DNA from: Haplomitrium mnioides
Lineage: Eukaryota; Marchantiophyta; Haplomitriopsida; Calobryales
Length of the DNA: 27,734 bases
Assembly: GCA_049999725.1 (NCBI GenBank)
Contig: JBNGIS010031814.1
Coordinates: 1 to 27,734, forward strand
Reading direction: 5' to 3'
A program made the translations under genes and the position numbers. The notes under the pieces were generated by a model. That model saw nothing but the letters and a program-made list of their open reading frames with translations. It ran no database searches and had not been told where the DNA came from. This document shows, piece by piece, positions 9,924-19,271 of the stretch (its first letter is position 1; each line of letters starts with the position of its first letter).

Positions 9924-10728
9924 TTGATACTTGAAGAACATCGAATTGACTTGGAAAGTTCAGCCAAAGCGGTTCGACAAAGACAACGGTGGATGAACCC
10001 TTCAATTGGGGAGTTTGTCGAAGCGGAGATCAATAAAATGAAGGAGGCAGGGTTCATCTACGAGGTCGACAATTCAAAATGGGTTTCTCCCATCGTTGTG
10101 GTCAAAAAGAAAAATGGTAAGCTTTGAGTGTGTGTGGATTATAAGAACTTGAATGTGGTTACCAAGAAAGATTATTATCCACTTCCGTTCAATGATGAGA
10201 TTCTTGAAGAAGTAGCTCGACATGAGTGGTATTCCTTTGGACATGGATACTGTGGGTACAATCATTTTTTTTTTTGCGTTGGAACATTAACGATTGACAA
10301 CATTTACAAGTCCTTGGGGTACTTTTGCTTTTCGAGTCATGCCTTTGGGACTATGCAATGCACTGGCAACTTTTCAAAGATTTATGAACAAAATCTTTGA
10401 GCCTTTCTTGGGGAAGTTTCTGAGGGACTTCATTGATAATTTTTGTGTATATAGGAGTAAGAAGGATCATTTTAACCACTTGGAGAAAATTCTTCAACGT
10501 TTGGATTCGGCGAAAACGTCTTTAAATCTAGAAAAATGCATATTTGGCTGCCAACAAGGAGTGTTGCTAGGGCACATCATTTCAAAAGATGAGGTGAGTG
10601 TGGACCCGGAAAAAGTACTCAAAATTCAAGCTCTTCCTTTTCCAATCAATATAACAAAATTGCGATCTTTCTTGGGAATGGTAGGCTACGATCATTGTTT
10701 TTTTTGGATTTTTTGGCAAAAGCAATGA
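9924..10728 (+). pseudogene. Element 2 reverse transcriptase
   Basis: The frame 9924-10127 has the fingers (HRIDLESSAKAVRQRQR, then SKWVSPIVVVKKKNGKL). After a TGA it continues in frame (10128 on) with CVDYKNLNVVTKKDYYPLPF and a decayed first catalytic block near GHGYCGYNH. The frame 10294-10728 gives SPWGTFAFRVMPLGLCNALA and the palm. The YxDD motif is decayed to FIDN at about 10429-10440, so one metal-binding aspartate is lost. GHIISKDEVSVDPEKV and LRSFLGMVGY complete the thumb and connection. The frameshift near 10265-10275 coincides with a run of T. Confidence 0.82.
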
Positions 10729-11330
10729 CATTGAACCTTTACTTAAAGAAAATATTAGAGTACTCATTGATATTTAATGATGAAAGTGCCAAAGCATCAT
10801 TTGAGTGTTTGAAAAAAGTGGTGACAAGTGCGATGGTATTGGTTAAACCAAATTGGAGTAAGCCTTTTCTCTTATTTATGGATGTTTGGAATGTGGCTCT
10901 TGGATGCAATTTAAGTCAAAAGGATGAAGAGGGACATGATCATCCAATAGCCTTTGCAAGTCAACAAATGGTAGTGGCGAAGAAGAACTATTTGGTAACA
11001 GAAAAGAAAGGTTTGGGTGTGATTTTTGGCATAAAAAAACTTCATCATTATTTTTTGGGTGGGCTTATCAAGATTGTAGCTTACCACAAGGCTTTGAAAT
11101 ATATTTTCAATAAGCCTAATGTTGAGAGAAGAATTGCTAAGTGGAAGCTTTTGTTGACTTAATTTGACTATAGTATTGAAGATCAACCAAGAAGGAAGCA
11201 TTTGAACGCCGATATGTTATCACGAGCCTATGATGAGAGTGGTCATGAAGTGGTTGAGGAGGAGTTTCCCAATGACAACATCTTCAACATGAGTTTCTAC
11301 ATGAGGAGTAGAATGATATTTACAACTAAT
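10695..11330 (+). pseudogene. Element 2 RNase H
   Basis: The frame 10695-11162 (155 codons) begins past the connection with DESAKASFECLKKVVTSA. It contains the RNase H core: KPFLLFMDVWNVALGCNL (catalytic D in place of the usual FxDAS), HPIAFASQQM, the conserved E in NYLVTEKKGLGVIFGIKK, and LIKIVAYHKALKYIF. After a TAA it continues with LNADMLSRAY, the C-terminal DxLSR motif, ending before the integrase lead. Confidence 0.78.
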
Positions 11331-12590
11331 TGTTGGAAGAAAGATATTCAAAGGGAATGAAGCAACGTAGCATAGCTACCTTTGCTCATAAATGTCAACC
11401 TTATTCTTTGGTCAAAAATGCTTTGTTTTATCAAGGCTCTGATGGTCTTCTTCGAAGAGTGGTAAGCAAGAAAAAAAGCCAACAATTGATGAATAAGTTT
11501 CATGATAGAGTGTGTGGTGGGAACTTTGCGAGGAAAGTGACAGTGTATAAAATTCTAGATGGAGGGTACCATTGGCGAGGTATGTTGTTTGGAGTTTTCC
11601 AAGACATGCGATGTGTGTCAAAAGTTTGCAAAGATGTCTACTTATCCTTCTCCTTTGCAACTCGTTGCACCTTTGGGTCTTTTTTGAAAAATGGAGAGTT
11701 GATATTGTTGGTCTTTTGACTCCAACTCCTCGAGGGAATTTGTATGTGGTGGTGGCAATGGATTACTTAAGCAAATGGGTAGAGGCTCATCCTCTCAAGA
11801 AAGCTGCGGAAGAGGAAGTGGGGAGATTTCTTTACGAGTGAATCATGACAAGATTTGGCTGCCCATTGGAGATTGTCACGTTTAGAGGCTCACTGCTTGT
11901 TAGTGGTGCCACACGAGCAATGTTGGAGCATTTCTCCAACAAGCAACGAATGACTACATCATACATGCCAAATGCAAAAGGATTGGTGGAGCGGACCAAT
12001 TTTATATTTTGTCACATGTTGGCGAAAGATGCGGATTTAGAGGGAGCCAAGCATACATGGGATAAGAGGCTCCATTCAATTCTTTGGGAGTATCACACAA
12101 CAAGGAAGGCATCAACTGGTTATACATATTTTTGCCTCATTTATGGTTTGGAATCAATCTTGCCTATTGATTTTTATCTTCCTACATTTAGAACTGCAAG
12201 TATCGAAAGACACGAAGAAAAAAATTTGGAAAGGGCTACACAAACTCATAGCCAACAATTGATGGAGCTAGAAGAAGCGCGTGTGATGGCTTAGGCCAAT
12301 ATTCACAAGGTCCAAGACAAAAAAAAAGAGTCATAACAAGAGATTTGGGAAGAGAAGACCTATGGTGTTTCAACAAGGAGATTGGGTAATGGAATTCGAC
12401 TCCATTTGATATAAGCAAAAGCAAAAGAAGTTCTTACCAAGGTACTTTAGACCTTTTCTTGTGCAGAAACTGTATTCAAATTACATCTATGACTTGTCAT
12501 AGTTAATAAGAAGGCATTATGAGCGTGTGAACTATGACAAAATGAAACCATTTTACGCCCGTAAGGAAGAACTCACTTTTAGAGCGGAGT
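11330..12590 (+). pseudogene. Element 2 integrase
   Basis: The frame 11330-11719 holds the N-terminal zinc-finger region (LVKNALFYQGSDGLLRR, then CGGNFARKVT and GYHWRGML). The core runs through 11572-11841: EKWRVDIVGLLTPTPRGN with the first aspartate, then VAMDYLSKWVEAHPLKKA. The frame 11845-12294 follows with RFGCPLEIV. The expected second-aspartate block (D-x-G) is decayed to FRGS. The third catalytic residue is present as E in GLVERTNF near 11986-12000. The C-terminal region has the conserved W..RLHSILWEYHTT and VNYDKMKPFYARKEE-like text up to about 12590. It would have joined the DNA copy to target DNA. Confidence 0.78.
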
Positions 12591-13366
12591 GAAACCTTAT
12601 AAGTAGGTAAAATGTGAGGGCATAGGATAGTTTTGTAAGATTTTTGAGTTTTCATTGAACGGGATGCATTTTGATGAAGTATGGAGAAGACTTAGAAGTT
12701 ATTAAGAGAAACTTAGATTTAATCGGTTTTCTTCAATATGTGTAGATTTGAGTACATAGTAAATTGTGTTCTTATTAAAAATGTTTAGAAACTGATATTT
12801 TCTGGAGGGATATAATGTTTCTCAAGTAACTAGCAAAAATTTATAGAAGTGAAAAAACTTTTGTAAACCGGAAGTTATAATCAGTCAAAGTTACAAAAGT
12901 GAGCTGCAGAAAAGTCAAAACAGATAGTATCTAAGGATTAGAAAATAAAAATATTATTATATTGATAGAAATCTTACTTGACAAGCTTTTCAACAAGGTA
13001 TAGTACAGGAAAATTAAATTAGTATTAAGAACTTTATAGAGATTCTTCTAGAATAGACTAAGAAGAGAAAAGTCAAGAAAAGTCAATTTGTTCTTTGACT
13101 TATTCTTTGAGGGAATCTCGAAGTGTCATCTTAGAAATTGTTTGTAGGGGAAAATGCAAGGTAGAAAAGCATTGAATCAATTGTTGAGATTCTTCGACAG
13201 GAGTAGCTCCAAATGAGAAGCTTCTTCTTGATGAAGAAAACAAAGGTGGAGATACTTGAAGAGCACTTTTAGGATTTAATATTTAGAGAGACAATCACCT
13301 TGGATTCTTTATCTAGGGTGATAGAATATCTAGTTTTACTCCTAGTAGTTATCTCAACTTGTTTAT
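12591..13366 (+). other. Element 2 3' noncoding region
   Basis: AT-rich stretch between the integrase end and the polypurine tract with no supported ORF. In Athila-type elements this position can hold an env-like or extra ORF; nothing of that kind is visible here. Confidence 0.6.
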
Positions 13367-13393
13367 AAGGAGGAGGAGAAAAGAGGAGAGGAG
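13367..13393 (+). other. Polypurine tract of element 2
   Basis: An uninterrupted run of 27 purines three bases before TGAGTTAAGAC at 13396. Plus-strand synthesis of gypsy elements is primed from such a tract directly upstream of the 3' LTR. This argues that the native LTR starts at 13396 rather than 13418. Confidence 0.6.
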
Positions 13394-13395
13394 CT

Positions 13396-13764
13396 TGAGT
13401 TAAGACTTGTTTTCATTTGTGGCTTGAGACTTGAGAGTTGTGAGAAACCTTTGGAGAAGCGCTTGGAGGAACTCTTGGAGGAGTTACTTTGAAGAATCAT
13501 TGGAGGGAAAGCATTTGAGGAGTGGTTTTTCATAGAGTGAGGAGTGTGTTGAGAGTTAGAAAGGTGAGAGCAAGAGTGTTTTGTGTGAGAGCATTTGGAG
13601 TAAAGAGTTGAGGATTTCCACGATATTTTTGTATTGAGTATTCTTCTTTTGTAGATTTTGTTGTGTATTGATGATTGCAGCCACACTTCAACCCACCTCT
13701 CATAATCAATATGCCTTCAACATCAAAGTCACATGAGGAAAAATCGGCGAAGCCTCTAGCTTCA
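13396..13764 (+). repeat. Element 2, 3' LTR
   Basis: The part 13418-13764 pairs with 7000-7346 at about 96% identity. Ending at TTCA (13764), the next bases TAGTA (13765-13769) would be the right target duplication, but no matching copy exists at the left edge. Confidence 0.75.
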
Positions 13765-14101
13765 TAGTACAAACTTCATCTTCCTCTTTATATGAAGATT
13801 TATCTTGTATTCCATGTATCCAAACTTGAACCTTTTGTTTTTGATCCACATTCTTTTCCAAATTGTGTTCAAATTCCTCCTCCACTTATTGTTCTTGATG
13901 ATCATGAAGAATACCAGGTGGACCATATTTTAGCTAAGCAAGTTCTCAAACATGAGCAACATCATGAAGTTCAACATGAACTTTTGTGAATGGGATATAC
14001 ACTTCATAGTGCTACTTGAGAATGGTGTTTTAATCTTGAGAATGCTCAAAAAGCTATTCGATTATTTGAAACTTTAGATCATGACGAGGATGTAATGGAT
14101 T
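13765..14101 (+). pseudogene. Element 1 integrase C-terminus with chromodomain
   Basis: Immediately after element 2, text of the chromovirus integrase end resumes: YKLHLPLYMKIYLVFHVSKL, the usual HPVFHVSxLKP block. The frame 13792-13989 continues with IPPPLIVLDDHEEYQVDHIL. After a TGA, a shifted or interrupted reading gives MGYTLHSAT-stop-EWCFNLENAQKAIR. This is a chromodomain (E-Y-x-V-x-x-I-L, then W-x-G-Y-x-x-x-x-x-T-W-E, then NL-x-x-A-x-x-x-I). Chromodomains of this type direct integration to marked chromatin (family knowledge). Confidence 0.8.
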
Positions 14102-14113
14102 AGAAGGTGGAGA
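14102..14113 (+). other. Polypurine tract of element 1
   Basis: AGAAGGTGGAGA, eleven purines of twelve, sits three bases before the 3' LTR of element 1, the expected place for plus-strand priming. Confidence 0.5.
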
Positions 14114-14116
14114 TTA

Positions 14117-14583
14117 TATAATAGTACAAGTATGATGTTGCACTATTTATAAGAAAATAGACAGGAGGGAAGGAAGAGGTAGAGGGTCACTTTTAGGGTT
14201 GAGATAAGATTACTTGCTTTCAAAGTTACTTTTAGAGTTTTAAGGTTGAAATTAGAAGTGACTTCTAAGTGATCAATTTAAGGTTGAAATTGGAAGTGAC
14301 TGGCGAATAAAGAAAGAGGGATGACACCTTCTTCTCTTGTATAAATAGAAGGGCTTCATAGCCCCACTTCTCATTCTATAGTTCCTCTCAAATCACTTTG
14401 GTTCTTTGGTTTCTTGGCTTTTTCTTGCACTCTTGGTCTTAGCTTGGGCCTTAAGGTGTATAACTCTATTAGAGTTGTCTTGTTGCGGCTCTGCTTCCCT
14501 TATAGAAATTTGGTTAAAGAGCTCTATTAGAGTTTGTTATGAGCTCTTACTCATTTGGATTTGGTCTTTGAGATTTGTTTACA
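14117..14583 (+). repeat. Element 1, 3' LTR
   Basis: 467 bp aligning with 2659-3125 (about 70 differences by hand) and equally distant from the solo LTR. The first dinucleotide is TA instead of TG, a single transition. The TATA box TATAAATAG is at 14340-14348. An open frame at 14406-14681 that crosses the LTR end is not a gene. Confidence 0.87.
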
Positions 14584-15355
14584 ATTTTCTATTTTTGAAA
14601 ATGAGACGTTCTACTCTCAATAGCCAAAACACCTTTCTTTCTTCTTCAGATCCTCCTCCAAAGACCAAGGTAATCCTTTGATAGTTCACTATCCACTTTC
14701 TAGTTCTTGAGATATTTCTTGATAGTTCCTACAGTCTTAGATTTCCTCTTTAACACATTTTGCTTCTTCTTAAATCGAAAGAAAAATCTATTTGAGCTTG
14801 CTCCAAAAATTTGTAATGAACCAATAAATATTTTTCTTCCTCTACATTCATTGTCTGGAACACAAAGAGCAATTTTCCATCCTTAAAGTCATTTTCTTCC
14901 ACCTTTAAAAATTTCTGTAGCCATAGAAAATTGTTGTTTTTAATCTATACAAATCTCATTTCTATACTTAGTTGAATTTCCAAGTGTCGGACGGCCGTTA
15001 GCTTGCTCCGTGGATGAAACCTTCATCCATTTAATTCTCCACAAAGCCATTTTTCATAGCATTTAATCCCATAAGTTCATTATACAAACTTTGAAACCGC
15101 ATAAATAGGTTTCTCTCTCTTCTTTTTGAGGTGTTAGGTTACTATATATCTCCCTCTTCTTTACATATACAAGTCATCTGCAAATGGGCTGCTTATCTAT
15201 TGAGAAAAAAAAAGCTCAACTCGAGCTAGCTGTCGGCCGAGCAAATCGCATTCTACTTCCACTTAGATAGTTTTACTATTTTATTTTCTAACACACTCCT
15301 AAAAATGCAAAAATAACAATTTCTTTTTAAATACTCTAAAATATATTTAAAATAA
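14584..15355. other. Gene-less stretch between element 1 and the microsatellites
   Basis: No supported gene. A plus-strand ATAAATAG at 15101-15108 followed by a CT-rich stretch (15110-15126) resembles a plant core promoter (TATA plus pyrimidine patch), but no downstream gene follows. Part of this stretch may be the outer portion of the 3' LTR of the minus-strand copia element, whose far end I could not place. Confidence 0.35.
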
Positions 15356-15486
15356 TTATATATGTATATATATATATATTTTTATTTATTTATTTATATT
15401 TATATATTTATATTTATATATTTATATTTATATTTATATATATAATCGCATGAGCGCTGCACAGACACACACACACACACACACAT
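15356..15486. repeat. Compound microsatellite: TA, TTTA/TTTATA and CA runs
   Basis: A TA run (about 15358-15379), then TTTAT/TTTATA repeats to about 15445, then about 11 CA units (15465-15484). If the copia 3' LTR starts at 15564 and extends left, this block lies within that LTR. Confidence 0.85.
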
Positions 15487-15559
15487 ATAGGAGTCTCGAA
15501 GACGAATAAGTAGAATGATTGATGGATGACTACTTACATACGGTAAATATATGTCCCTA

Positions 15560-15573
15560 CAACACTCCCCATT
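15560..15573 (-). other. Candidate polypurine tract and 3' LTR start of the copia element
   Basis: On the minus strand AATGGGGAG (15573-15565) is followed by TGTTGTAGGGACATA (from 15564), the typical copia arrangement of purine tract plus TG. It lies about 500 bp past the end of RNase H. No second copy of this LTR start was found in the window. Confidence 0.4.
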
Positions 15574-16069
15574 GGCTAATTCTTATTCTTATAATCAGTC
15601 ATCCTAGGATTATATGCTATGTAAGTCCTTATTGCAAATCCTATTTTATGTGTGGTCTCATTAAAACCCTCCTACTTTCTTTCGAAGGAAAGAGTGCCAC
15701 CACATAATTTGATAGGAAAAAATATAATGATGCAGTGTGTGGAGTGTGTATGTAAGTAACAAAAAATGTCAAAATGTTGCTTTGATAGTAAAGCTAATAT
15801 GTGGTGTTGTTGCGTCCTTTGTAGTTGTATCGCTACGCTGTTGTGTCCTTTGTATTTCTATTATGGAGATTTGTCTGAAAAATGATGTCAACCTGAAAAG
15901 CTGATAAGTGATGTCAGCTTCTGATGCAATCTGCTCATGTCATTTCCTATATAACATTTTAGACATATTAGATATTTACAAAAGGAAATGACTGAATTTG
16001 CAAGTTTTGATCTCCATGACTAAAGGTCATAGACAAAATAATATAAGCAATCCTTATTTGTTGTTTTGG

Positions 16070-16660
16070 TGTAGTTCAGATTGTCTTTTTAACTCGAGTC
16101 CTTGAGCATATGCTATGTATAAAGCAGGTAGAAGGAGTTTAGTGAAGATGTTTTCTATGTTTTCCTTGTTGACTATCCATTGGACATTTATTATGTCACC
16201 ATGTTGCTCATGGGTGTAAAAGAATTTAGGGGCAATGTGATTAATTTTGTTGCCCTTGATAAAGCCTTGAGCAATTTGGTCGACGTATGATCGATTGTCC
16301 TCGTATAGTTTTTAGAGGTTTGGAGTAGAGGTTGGCCCGAATTGATGTTGATATGATCAATGAGTTGTCGAAGCCAAATACATTCCCTACTAGCCTCATT
16401 CCCTAAACCCTACTAGACTCATAGAGTGCTATGATTTCTGCATGGTTAGTCGAGGTAGTTGTAATTGTCTATTTTGTGCTTTTCCTCGAGATAGCGGTGC
16501 TTCCTTTAAGGAAGGCGTATCCTATTTGAGACTTTGCGTCATCCAGATCAGATAAATATCCAGCATCGGCATAACCGACAATATTATTTGTTGCATTTCT
16601 GGGGAAGAAGAGTCCCATGTCTTTTGTACATTTCAGGTATCTGAAAATGTGTTTGAGTCC
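16070..16660 (-). pseudogene. Copia RNase H
   Basis: Minus-strand text has the copia RNase H blocks: GYADAGYLSDLDDAKSQIGY (catalytic D, near 16576-16517), then GSTAISRKSTK and NHAEIIALYESSR with the catalytic glutamate. The C-terminal NIFTKLLLPALYIAYAQGLE is the usual end of copia Pol. One TAG lies between the STK and TIT segments, and frame changes occur after the glutamate block. Confidence 0.75.
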
Positions 16661-17300
16661 ATTCCAGTGACAAATGGTAGGTTGGGAGTTGTGCCTTGCA
16701 AGTAGGTTTATTGCAAAAGATATATCAGATCTGGTCTAATTTGCAATGTATATGAGAGCTCCAATTGCCGAAAGGTATGGTTTTTCTGATCCCAAAGTTT
16801 GTTCATGTTTCTTTTATTTTTCAAACATGTCTTTGGTTGGGTCCAAAGATCTTGTTTCCATGGGAGTGCTTGTCGGATGAGCATTATCCATATTGAATTG
16901 TTTGAGAATCTTGGCCGTATATGTGGATTAGTGGATCTGAATCCCATCAGGTAGATGCTCAAACTAGATGCCAAGATAGAAATTTGGTTCCCCAATGTCT
17001 CCCATTTCAATTATATCTTTCAATTTGGCAATTGTGCTCGCTGCTAGAATTTTTGTGCCAAAAATATTTATGTTGTCTATATAAAGTGCAATTACAATGT
17101 ATTCAGAGCCTTGGTGTTTTATAAATAGGCATAGAGCAATGTCATTATTTGCAAAATTCAGTGCTATCATCTCTGATTTGAATCTCTTGTACCAATTTTT
17201 GCCACTCTGTTTGAGCCTTTATATCGATCTCAGAACTTGAATTGTCATTTGTGTGTCTGATTGGTCGATTGGTGATCTAGATGCATTAATAGAATGCTTT
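16660..17300 (-). pseudogene. Copia reverse transcriptase, C-terminal part
   Basis: After the tandem array the RT resumes with LKQSGKNWYKRFKSEMIALN (the conserved YGLKQSxRxWY block). The catalytic motif is YIDN at 17083-17072, where YVDD is standard, so the second aspartate is lost. GEPNFYLGI follows. After one stop come LPDGIQIH, AKILKQFNMDNAHPTSTPME and the conserved YLSAIGALIYIAN with TRSDISFAINLLAR. The frame 17170-16964 is the longest clean piece. Confidence 0.8.
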
Positions 17301-17334
17301 GCCAACTTCACATTTTTATGTGGTATACTTTGAT

Positions 17335-18255
17335 GATGGGGGACAAAAGGTCCACTCTAGTGTTGCTCATGCAACTTGTATTTATGCGGGACTAAAGGTC
17401 GCCTGAAATGTTGCGAGCTTAGCAAGTCTACTGGTTGGACTAAAGGTCATTTGAAATGCTACGTGGTCAACGAATGTGCTGGCTGGACTAAAGGTCCTTG
17501 AATAGCATGGTGCAACTTGCTTTCCATCATTTGGCATTGTCTTTTCGACATGAGGACTAAAGGTCCTTTCTGGATTGGCAGTGGCCTCTTATGGACAAAA
17601 GGTCCTTTCATTTGTTGGTCATTGAAGACAAAAGGTCCTTTTCTCAAATTGAGGTCTTTGTGGACAAAAGGTCCATTTTTAATCATTGTACCTCTGTGGA
17701 CTAAAGGTCCATCTTTATAGTGCAAATCATGAGGGACAAAAGGTGTACCTTGAGAGTTTAGGTCATGAGGGACAAAACGTTCAATCTTAGTATTTGGGCC
17801 GCTTTGGACTAAAGGTCCATTTTTATAGTTCAAATCATGAGGGACAAAAGGTCTAACCTCAAAGTTTAGGCCATGAGAGACAAAAAGTCCAATCTCAGTA
17901 TTTGGGTCGCTTTGGACTAAAGGTTCATTTTTATAGTGCAAATCATGAGGGACAAAATGTCTAACCTCATAGTTTAAGCCATGAGAGGCAAAAGATCCAA
18001 TCTCAGTATTTTGGCCGCTTTGGACTAAAGGTCCACTTTTATAGTGCAAATCATGAAGGACAAAAGGTCTAACCTTAGAGTTTAGGCCATGAGAGGCAAA
18101 AGGTCCAATCTCAGTATCTAGGTCACTTTGAACTAATGGTTCATTTTTATATTGCAAGTCATGAGGGACAAAATGTTTAACCTCAAAGTTTAGACCATGA
18201 GAGACAAAAGGTCCAATCTCAGTATTTCGGACACTTTGGACTAAAGGTCCATTTG
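17335..18255 (-). repeat. 36-bp / 108-bp higher-order minisatellite inside copia RT
   Basis: The motif GGACTAAAGGTCC or GGACAAAAGGTC recurs with starts at 17554, 17593, 17626 and then every 36 bp to 18238 (17626, 17662, 17698, 17734, 17770, 17806 and so on). From 17806 to 18237 three distinct 36-bp modules alternate, so whole units repeat at exactly 108 bp (17806, 17914, 18022, 18130, 18238). Looser copies extend left to about 17340. On the minus strand the array is open and encodes 12-residue modules such as GPLVQSDPNTEI, GPFVSHGLNFEV and RPFVPHDLNYKN. It is joined in frame to RT text (frame 18415-17459), so it was tolerated or expanded in frame. Confidence 0.93.
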
Positions 18256-18580
18256 CAATGTGGCTATTCTCCCTCTGAATATGAAATGCCATTCTTGATA
18301 TGAGTTTGAGGGGTATCTTCATAAAAATTTGGGTGTTTAGAATAGCATATAAGTATGCAATGATGACGTCTATGATGTGCATAGTGAGATTGCATTGGAA
18401 AGCAAATGCTATCATATATCTCTATGTTATAGTGTTCATGACAAGTGAGTATGTGAGGTCATAATCATATCCTGGAATCTGAGTGTATCATTTGGCCACT
18501 AGTCTTGCCTTTTATCGCGTGACATCACCTTTGGCATTGTGTTTGCGGGCAAAAACAAATTTGTAATCTCAGGAAGAGCT
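18256..18580 (-). pseudogene. Copia reverse transcriptase, N-terminal part
   Basis: Minus-strand text shows the start of copia RT. A decayed ARLVAK-type block near 18520 and PGYDY-like text lead into MIAFAFQCNLTMHIIDVI and AYLYAILNTQIFMKIP (18415 to about 18310). The latter is the conserved DVxxAFLxGxLxExIYMxxP block with the first catalytic aspartate (D of IIDV). The coding text then runs straight into the tandem array. Normally only about 25-30 residues separate this block from YGLKQS. Confidence 0.78.
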
Positions 18581-19271
18581 GGCATAATAGATCCAAATAC
18601 TTGTTGTTGTTTGAGAGAGTCAAGTTCCAAATTTATTGCTTTCTCCCATTGGGGCCAATCGGTTCTTGATTGTGCTCATGTATAGATAAAGGGTCAGGTG
18701 TATCATTGTCTATTGATTGTGATATAGAGAATGTGAATAGATCATCCATAGGGGTATGGGTTCTATCCCATATTTGATCGATATGAGAGTAGTCAATTGC
18801 TATTTCATTGTTGTCAGTCGCACGTGTAATGATGTTGATGATTTTGGTTTATTCTTTGAGCCTTTAGATCTGTCACAATTTGCTTTAGGCTGTATTTCAA
18901 TGGCAGGTGCATCAAATTTTTGAAGTCGTGCTAGTGCGTTGACAGCTTCAATGTGTGCTTGGTGATGCTAGCTGCATTGTTAAATACCTTAGACATTTTG
19001 ATTAATGTTTGCTTTAAATGGAGAAGTCATTTAACATCGGCATTGGATTGTCCGCTTTGTTGGTCGAAGTCTAATGGTAAGTGCTAGTGTCATACTAATT
19101 TGTCCTCAGGTTTGGGTTGTACAGCTTTGTCCTTTTGTAATAGATGTGGAAAAGATTCTTCAAAGAGTTGACAGTCTACGAATCGAGACTTAAACACATC
19201 AGATGCTGAGGGTTCAAGGTACCGGATGATAGAAGAAGATTTTCAAAGCAGATATATATGCATTTTTGACG
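18581..19271 (-). pseudogene. Copia integrase-RT linker region, decayed
   Basis: Minus-strand fragments read SSSIIRYLEPSASDVFKSRF, then DCQLFEESFP, which is the usual copia text after the integrase core (IxxYLxPxTGDVFxARFxDCxFxExxFP). Near 18800-18650 comes EIAIDYSHIDQIWDR, then DDLFTFSISQSI, a linker before RT. Several frameshifts and stops; no catalytic residues are expected here. Confidence 0.6.

Larger units (their letters stand above)
7000..13764 (+). mobile_element. Element 2: younger Ty3/gypsy element nested in element 1
   Basis: Direct repeats 7000-7346 and 13418-13764 (347 bp each, about 13 substitutions and 2 indels by hand, near 4%) flank gag, protease, RT, RNase H and integrase in that order on the plus strand. 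There is no chromodomain. The primer site looks like a decayed tRNA-Asp type, which together with the protease and integrase text suggests an Athila/Tat-side lineage rather than a chromovirus (tentative). It sits in the integrase of element 1. The right LTR probably starts upstream at 13396 next to a polypurine tract, so the left LTR seems to have lost about 22 bp. Confidence 0.85.
2659..14583 (+). mobile_element. Element 1: old Ty3/gypsy chromovirus, heavily interrupted
   Basis: Two direct LTRs of 467 bp each (2659-3125 and 14117-14583) flank an interior with the gypsy order gag, protease, RT, RNase H, integrase, chromodomain. The chromodomain and the tRNA-Met type primer site fit the chromovirus branch (family knowledge). 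The interior is broken by an inverted-repeat element (4712-4879), a solo LTR (5100-5504) and element 2 (about 7000-13764). Without these it would be about 4.6 kb, shorter than typical, because the gag zinc-knuckle region and the middle to C-terminal integrase are missing. LTR divergence by hand count is near 15%. The five bases outside the LTRs (TTTCA and ATTTT) do not match, so no target duplication survives or the two LTRs come from different insertions. Confidence 0.85.

Noticed and set aside
14406-14681. 91-codon frame crossing the 3' LTR end of element 1
   Set aside because: Begins inside the LTR and has no homologous motif; a hydrophobic reading of T-rich LTR sequence.
15101-15126. TATA-like ATAAATAG followed by CT-rich patch as a gene promoter
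   Set aside because: No gene follows on the plus strand before the microsatellites; kept only as a remark.
17459-18415. 318-codon minus-strand open frame, the longest in the window
   Set aside because: It is not a separate gene. Its first part is copia RT text and the rest is translation of the 36-bp array.
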